A stretch of 64,000 nucleotides of DNA, taken from Mortierella alpina. Its lineage: Eukaryota > Mortierellomycota > Mortierellomycetes > Mortierellales > Mortierellaceae. Shown piece by piece: positions 58,401 to 64,000 of the stretch. A program made the translations under genes and the position numbers. Below the pieces are notes generated by a model. The model was given only the letters and a program-made list of their open reading frames with translations. It was not told the DNA's origin and did no database searches. Within the stretch, counting starts at the first letter, position 1. The number at the start of each line of letters is the position of its first letter. Location: contig JANATF010000004.1 of NCBI GenBank assembly GCA_029449245.1, positions 1,302,001 to 1,366,000 of the forward strand. Direction: 5' to 3'.

Positions 58401-58464
58401 CGAGCACTACGTCCAAGTGTATATCCCGTGCCGCACAGCCTTGGTTCTCGTCAAAAAGAACTAG
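55449..58464 (+). CDS. GLC3: 1,4-alpha-glucan branching enzyme (GH13)
   Basis: Ten exons: 55449-55567, 55654-55817, 55926-56041, 56188-56371, 56457-56636, 56737-57183, 57290-57462, 57546-57706, 57831-58062 and 58168-58464, 690 residues (yeast Glc3 704). An N-terminal CBM48-type domain ([17 protein letters not shown]) is followed by the GH13 barrel: LLDVVHSHA, the nucleophile Asp in [11 protein letters not shown] (about 346), the acid Glu in ITIAED (about 403), [13 protein letters not shown], and [14 protein letters not shown]. The C-terminal beta domain ends TALVLVKKN. Reaction: transfers a cut alpha-1,4 chain to a C6 hydroxyl to form alpha-1,6 branches in glycogen, in the cytosol. Intron 8 carries a run of about 27 T (57783-57809) as its polypyrimidine tract. 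Confidence 0.97.
57783..57809 (+). repeat. Poly-T tract within branching-enzyme intron
   Basis: About 27 consecutive T followed by GGTGTCATGTCGCGTCTTTAG, the acceptor of intron 8. It probably serves as the polypyrimidine tract. The length may vary between isolates. Confidence 0.9.
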
Positions 58465-59067
58465 ACTGTTTGCCAAACCATTACTTGATAAGAGGAATAC
58501 ATCCATATGTACCCTACTTCGGAAAGATTGTGTATAAACTGAGTACTTGTACGCAACTTCGAAAAGGCATGAATGAGTATAAAAATGAGATCAGAGGATC
58601 TGCCTGAGGACATCGAAGAGGCTGCATTGACTGACTGGACACTCGTCAGCAAAAATAAGCATTTCAGCTTGTTCATCGTCCATTCCACAAGTTATAAAAG
58701 GCAAAAAGTTGTTACACCGCTCCCGGGTGGGCTTGAACCACCAACCTCCTGATTAACAGTCAGACGCGCTAACCAATTGCGCCACGGAAGCTTCGACCAA
58801 TCATCTGGTTTCTTGCTTTTACGGAACTTGCACATGTTTCCATAAGTCTGCTGACGGATTTAGGTCATCGTATGGGCTTCTCTCTATATATGCACAAAAC
58901 TTCTATATATGCAATATTGCGCTCTGTATTTGCATGGTTCAGGTCGGAAAAAAAAAAGAAGACCTGCAACGCACTCTATACAGACCAACACAACATTGCA
59001 GCAGGTGGTTACGAAAAAAGTAGGATGTATCCGAAAACACCTGGGGTTGAACTTTTTTTGCTTTTAT
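58465..59067. other. Spacer between branching-enzyme and G-alpha 3' ends
   Basis: Contains the tRNA-Asn gene listed separately. The rest is AT-rich UTR-like sequence with no coding evidence. Confidence 0.55.
58719..58791 (-). tRNA. tRNA-Asn (anticodon GUU)
   Basis: On the minus strand, acceptor GCTTCCG pairs with CGGGAGC (one G-U). D arm GCGC...GCGC, anticodon loop CTGTTAA (anticodon GTT), 5-nt variable loop, and T arm GGTGG-TTCAAGC-CCACC give a 73-nt cloverleaf. No intron. Confidence 0.95.
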
Positions 59068-61077
59068 TCAGAGGATCCCGCTGTCTTTCAGTGCGTTTTG
59101 CAAAATCGTTTCCTTGACAGCAGCGAACACGAGTCTAGCAAGGAACGATAGCAAGAACGAGACGCCGAAAACGGAGTATTAGTGTTTTTCTGATCGTCTT
59201 CGCACACACAAAAAAAAACACCATCTGACAGAGAGAGCGAGTGCAAGCGAGATTTCTTATCACTTACCGGATCTAAAGCGCGTTCGAACATTGATTCGCA
59301 TGAGAGGCAAGAGAAAAGGAACAACCATGTTAGTCGCCTAAAATACTGTAAAGATTCGCTTCGCAACTTTGATGACAGCCTTAAAAACAGCAAACTTACA
59401 TTCAGTGTGTCTGTTGCTTGTGTCATGCTACAATGAAAAATGCGTAGATACGCACACATGAGAGCAGGGTTAGGAGGGGTGCAGCAGCCGACGTCTAACG
59501 TTATGATTTCTTTATGCCTCCATCACTTACTGCGGGTATATGTGGAGACGAGCGCGATTCGTTTGCGTAAATCGCCAGAGAATGTACTTTGCGGCTTTAC
59601 CAAGATCGGGTCCACCTATCAAGTGCAATGGGATCATGAACGCACATGTCAACTCGCAGACTCGACCCTCCAAAGTGTATCATGAAGACAGAAAATGAAA
59701 TGTACCTGTATAGTCTGGAAAATATTTCTCGAGCGGTACTTTGGGTAACTTTGCTGCGAACAAGTCGATTTTGTTCATGAAGAGGATAATCGAAGTTCGC
59801 AAGAACCAGCGACTATTGATGACCGATTCGAAAAGCACAAGACTCTCTGCCATTCGGTTCTAATAGTTTCAAATTGGAAGCAATTTCGTATGCCGGCGTT
59901 AATAAAGTATTGCTGATGTAAATACCGGCTCGTAAATTAGTGTTTGTTGAAGCGACGATGTATACCTGTCCTGATTCTTCCAGCAAAACTTGATCATACT
60001 CGCTTAGGCCGACGCAAAAGATGATTGAAGTTACTGCCTCGAAGCAATGGATCCATTTTTTCCGCTCTGACCTCTGCCCTCCAACATCAAACATGCTGTT
60101 TTGAACAAGGAGAAAAATCTGCATGTCAGCAAAAAAAAACTGACCGACCAACTTGACGGTGATTGAGATAAAACAGTCTTGGTGCTTACTGAATACTGAG
60201 TTGGCCCATGCTGAACCTTGTTTCCGAGATGCCCGTTGTTTTTGATCGTGCTCTCAGGACGTCCTGCACACTTGGAGTATAATCGTCTGTGCCTATCCTG
60301 CGGACCTGGTTGAAGAAGCTGCATGCAGTTATAAAGCAGGGCCGAAAGATAACAATGATGAGTTTCAAACTCTTGCGTCTTTTGGAGATTGAGTTTAGAT
60401 CTATAGCGTGTTCCGCTTCTTGGACGTCATGTTGTCTCGCGGCAATTATCTTGGCATATTGGATCAGCAACAACTTACTAAGGTGCCGAATCCATGATGT
60501 AAAACTCGCTGGACCGCTCCAAGCATGTTGTCGTTACTGGGTCATGATAGAGCGAGTCGATAGCATTGACAATCTCTGGACTCAGTGTGAAGTAGGGGTC
60601 CGCATCGACACGATAGTCCAAGATCTGATCTGCCATCGCTTTGTTCTCTGACTTCAAGGGCTCAAGTCGCATCTTTTCCATAGCCAGCACCAGGCACTGT
60701 GCAGAGTCGATCAGGTTCCTGTAAATAGTGAGTCTGAAAGTTGCCAGCTCCTCTCTGCTGTAGCTGCCCTGATGAATGACCTTCATCTGCTTAACAATGG
60801 TAGACTTGCCCGACTCCCCACTCCCTAATAAAGGAGGTTCCACAAGAACACACATATACGAAAAGAAAAAAAACACGCATTAGACGAGAATGAATGCATA
60901 AGGCGTGCAGGCGCATACGCTTAGGCAAAGCTCTTGGCCTATGTGTCGGTAGCACCTACCGAGCAACAAGATTTTGCACTCCTTTTTCAAACGTTTGTTG
61001 TCTTCGTCCAGGCCACGGTCAATGGTTTGGCTGACCTCCTTCTGCTCCTTTTCCTCGGCGGATAGGCACAGGCCCAT
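59068..61077 (-). CDS. Heterotrimeric G-protein alpha subunit
   Basis: Nine exons: 60960-61077, 60479-60824, 60190-60318, 59966-60095, 59706-59859, 59531-59615, 59400-59427 (28 nt), 59268-59272 (5 nt) and 59068-59134, giving exactly 353 residues, the classic G-alpha length. The start [12 protein letters not shown] has the Gly2 myristoylation and Cys palmitoylation positions. G boxes are GSGESGKST (about 40-48), switch I Arg/Thr in [21 protein letters not shown] (about 200), NKIDLF (about 268), and TQATDT in place of the usual TCATDT. The C-terminus LKDSGIL is the receptor-contact tail and lacks the Cys used by pertussis toxin in animal Gi. Role: plasma-membrane GTPase coupled to receptors. 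The 5-nt exon ATCCG (flanked by TTTAG and GTAAGT) is needed to join TDTLN to LVFAAVKE in frame. Confidence 0.93.
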
Positions 61078-63169
61078 GGTGCAAGGCGAGGTGTTTATGT
61101 ATAGTTGGAGAATACGTGTTTCGGAAGTGGGCGACAAGGAGGCTGAACCGGACGTCAGAAAATGCGCGGGGGTATGTGAGAGCCTCTCCCAGTGTAATTA
61201 AGTTGATGTGGAGTTGGTAAGTGCAATATATTGGTCCACTGTGCTGAAAGAACTATCCCAGCTTGTTTGTGTCCTCGAAGAGCTGATTTCCTGGAGGAGG
61301 GAGACGGGGAGACGGAGAGACAGGAAGACAGGAAGGGAGGGAGGGACAGAAAGAAAGAAAGAAAGAAGAAAGAAAGAGGGGATCAAGGTGCAAAGGATCG
61401 CCTAGGGCGTAGTTGGAACCTGAATTCGGGAGACAAGGTTGAATGCAATATACACTGTTGCGAAGAGAGCGTGTTGTAGGATGACTACACTGTTGATTGG
61501 TGTAAAGGTCGAACAATGCAGCGACGTGTGCGAATGGGCGGGCACTTATGTGGCAGTATACCTCCAGTTGTTGTTGTTGTTGTCGTCGTTATCGGTGTGT
61601 GGTTGCCGGTGTTGTGTCAAACGTGAAGCAGAAACAAGCTAAACAAATGGCAAGAAGTGGGTGGCAAGGGTGCGTATGCAACGTGAAGGCTCGAGGCGGT
61701 GGGTGGAAGTGGTAGCTGTGTGCAGGGTGGACGGTGGAGCTTAAAGTTTCGACGGGCGCAATAAAAGAGAGTGAGGAGAGGAGAAGAGAGAAAGAAGTGC
61801 TGACGTGAAGGGAGTCAAGAAAAGGGTCGAGGGTCGAGCGAAGGAGCTGCCTAGACCAAGTGCAGGACAGGACAAAAAGAAACGCAGCAGCAAAGAGGTC
61901 CCTGGGTGTGTGAGCCAGGGAGCGTGGGGACCAGGATGGAGTCAAGGGTGCGGTCGACTGGCGAGGAGAATATGTACCAGGATAGGAATACAGGTCTACA
62001 GGTGGAACGAGCGCACAGTCAACGGGCTGGACGACAGGACGACAGGAGGAGAACAGCAATTGGCGAGGGACGAAAAGGCTGAATGCAAGAGACGAATGAG
62101 GAGTGGCGGGGAGCAAGGACGATTGGGCGCTCTTTGTTTCTGAAAGACAACGCTTGTGCTCGGAAGGAAGCAAAGAGATTTCAAAAGAGAGCACGAATGC
62201 AGAGAGAGAGAGAAAGAAAAAAAAAAAAGCGATAAAAAAATATCAGGAGTAAAGGGAGAAACGGGAAACAAACGAGGAGCAGCGGTGAGCAAGTTGTCCG
62301 CGGAAGGGCAGCTTAGACGCGACGTTGTGAGCTGGCGGTAGATGGAGGTCGGCCCACTGACCTTGACTGACCTTGACGACAAAGAGACAGCAGACGTACG
62401 GGCCTGACGCGATCATAGCCAGCCGTCTCTCACGGAATGGTTTCCTCTGTCGCCAAAAAGGAGAGCGGAGCGCAGGCATGGCAGGCATTGGAAGAAAGAA
62501 AGACCCGCACGCTTGCTGGCATGAATGCACCTTCGTTCCTGAGCCGTGCTCACCCTCGCCACATCACATCCATCCGCACCATCAACAAAGGGACATAAAC
62601 AATCCCACACACGCACTGAGCACATGCATCTATGACACCTAAAAAAAAAAAAAAAAAACATGGCGAGAACGTTCCGTGTGCGTTCTCTGCATGAACAAAC
62701 CAGAGTGCCACAACAGCGTGCACTCTGTCCCCACCATGACTGGCGGCACTCCCTTCTGGGACATGAGATATCGTTGCATGAATTGAAGAGAACGAGCTCC
62801 TTTTTCATTTTGCCGCGTGTTTTGCCACAGAAAAAATAAAACGAAAATGGCGGACGGCCCAAGATGAAACACCGACCAAGGTGCAAGGGATCTCGCCACC
62901 AGCAGGGCGGGGACCATGCGTCTCGGCTGTTGCGTACCGGGTCCAGAGCCGGCAGCATGAAGATGTAAGACGTGTTTATGGCGGTTCTTAGGGGCGAGAT
63001 AGAGAAAAGATGCGAAAACCACTGCACGTTGTCCCATGATGTCACTGGCAGGGCGTGGGTGCGGGTGAGCACAAAGGGCACAAGTACTGTATTTCAAACA
63101 CCCTCATTTCTTATTCCTGTCCACCTGTTCAACCCATCTCCCTCCCTCCTCCCCATCCATCAGCACCTC
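61078..63169. other. Long divergent intergenic region (G-alpha / MAPK)
   Basis: About 2.1 kb. The G-alpha side is purine-rich on the plus strand at 61300-61380 (pyrimidine-rich on the coding strand). Further GA- and A-rich tracts occur at 62195-62230 and 62640-62658. Open frames here are compositional. No gene or RNA recognised. Confidence 0.45.
61300..61380 (-). repeat. Purine/pyrimidine tract (GAGACGG and GAAA units)
   Basis: GA-rich on the plus strand, CT-rich on the coding strand of the G-alpha gene, about 220 bp upstream of its start codon. Includes (GAAA)n at 61351-61375. Confidence 0.7.
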
Positions 63170-64000
63170 ATGGCCCAATTCGCTAAGCTCTCCATCTTTG
63201 GAACCGTGTTCGAGGTGACCACCCGGTAAGATACCTGATATCGTCGTCTACGCTGGTTGTTGCATCAGATTCGTATTTTTTGCGCACGGGAACATTAACA
63301 CCTAGATCCGTCCCATAGCTATGTGGATCTTCAACCCGTCGGCATGGGTGCATTCGGTCTCGTTTGGTACATCCGCAGTATATGATGGAGCTCGCAGGAC
63401 ATGTGCTCCGGTCAAGATGGAGGTCAATCGCTCATTAACCGGCTGGATACCTCTTGTTTATTGGGTGTTTAGCTCTGCCAAGGATGAACTGACCGGTCAA
63501 CCTGTCGCCATCAAAAAGATCATGAAGCCCTTCAGCACGCCAGTTTTGTCAAAGAGGACCTATCGAGAGCTCAAGCTACTTAAGCATCTCAAGCATGAAA
63601 ATGTACGACACTTTCATGATCGTTGTGTGATTTAGACAGGGAGTCGGCATGGATTATTGACTTGACACCTCTTCTGCTCCATGGCCACTGCAGATCATTA
63701 GTTTGAGTGATATCTTCATCTCACCATTGGAGGATATGTAAGTTGGTTGATCGATAAGTCTGTAGCGTATAGCAGCGAGTGGCCAGCAGCGATGCTAACT
63801 TAATCTGACATTGCGATGAACAGCTACTTTGTCACAGAGCTGCTTGGAACGGATTTGCATCGCCTCTTGACGTCTCGCCCATTGGACAAGCAGTTTATCC
63901 AGTACTTTTTGTACCAGATTTTGGTATGTGCACTTTTTGATACCTGTGCAGCATCGCCGTTTAACAGGTGCTGTTGTTACAGGTGTGCTTTTAGCGGTCG
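63170..64000 (+). CDS. HOG1: Hog1-type stress MAP kinase, N-terminal part (3' truncated by window edge)
   Basis: Exons seen: 63170-63225, 63319-63366, 63473-63602, 63694-63737, 63824-63923 and the start of the next at 63995. The protein begins [20 protein letters not shown] and continues [40 protein letters not shown] and [20 protein letters not shown]. These features ([31 protein letters not shown]) are specific to Hog1/Sty1/p38-type fungal MAPKs. The visible part ends just before the HRD loop. The activation-loop TGY is beyond the window. Role: high-osmolarity and general stress signalling, cytosol to nucleus. Confidence 0.93.

Noticed and set aside
61589-62194. 201-codon minus-strand frame upstream of G-alpha
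   Set aside because: Ser/Leu/Pro/His-rich, with no domain, in a CT-rich promoter region.
62640-62658. Poly-A run as a second SINE-like tail
   Set aside because: The bases after the run (CATGGCGAGAACG) have no copy upstream, so there is no target-site duplication.

Overview
This is a 64 kb piece of a fungal nuclear genome. The genes are intron-rich, with short introns of GT(A/G)AG...(C/T)AG type. Typically fungal proteins are present: eEF3, an Skt5/Chs4-type chitin synthase activator, a Hog1-type MAP kinase and a DUF3425 bZIP factor. The gene set, the low-complexity-rich proteins and a Fanzor-carrying mobile element fit an early-diverging fungus. My best guess is Mucoromycota, Mortierella-like, but that is an inference from style and content and no marker gene was tested.

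Layout, left to right. 1-6.5 kb: C-terminus of a kinesin-13-like motor, a nuclear coiled-coil/Gly-rich protein (tentatively GPS2-like) and a bHLH factor. 8.6-15.2 kb: a Yap-like bZIP/DUF3425 factor, a stand-alone peroxisomal enoyl-CoA hydratase 2 ending in SKL, tRNA-Thr(CGU), a SINE-like insertion with an 18-bp target-site duplication, and Mediator subunit 4. 15.6-25.6 kb: eEF3 and a class V myosin, both on the minus strand. 27.5-32.8 kb: a BAP31/Yet-like ER protein made of very small exons, a DUF1764 protein, a LETM1-domain protein and the vitamin B6 glutaminase PdxT/Sno. 33-41.7 kb: an STK16/Env7-like kinase, a mitochondrial PDK/BCKDK-family kinase and the chitin synthase activator. 52-61 kb: an NBR1-type autophagy receptor, glycogen branching enzyme, tRNA-Asn(GUU) and a 353-residue G-alpha with a 5-nt micro-exon. 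63.1-64 kb: the 5' part of a Hog1-type MAPK, cut by the window edge.

The most notable region is 43.0-51.4 kb. A Crypton-like tyrosine recombinase gene (minus strand, broken by two apparent single-base deletions) and a very long seven-exon gene (plus strand) ending in a Fanzor/TnpB-type RuvC plus zinc-finger nuclease domain diverge from a shared 221-bp spacer. A perfect 15-bp inverted repeat lies about 60 bp past the Fanzor stop codon. I read this as a composite mobile element: a Crypton that carries, or carried, a eukaryotic RNA-guided nuclease. The hairpin is a candidate part of the guide RNA or of the element end. The host genes on both sides look intact.

Exon coordinates come from reading splice signals and checking reading phase by hand. 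Every multi-exon host model given here closes in frame from ATG to stop. Function assignments rest on recognised motifs and not on database searches.
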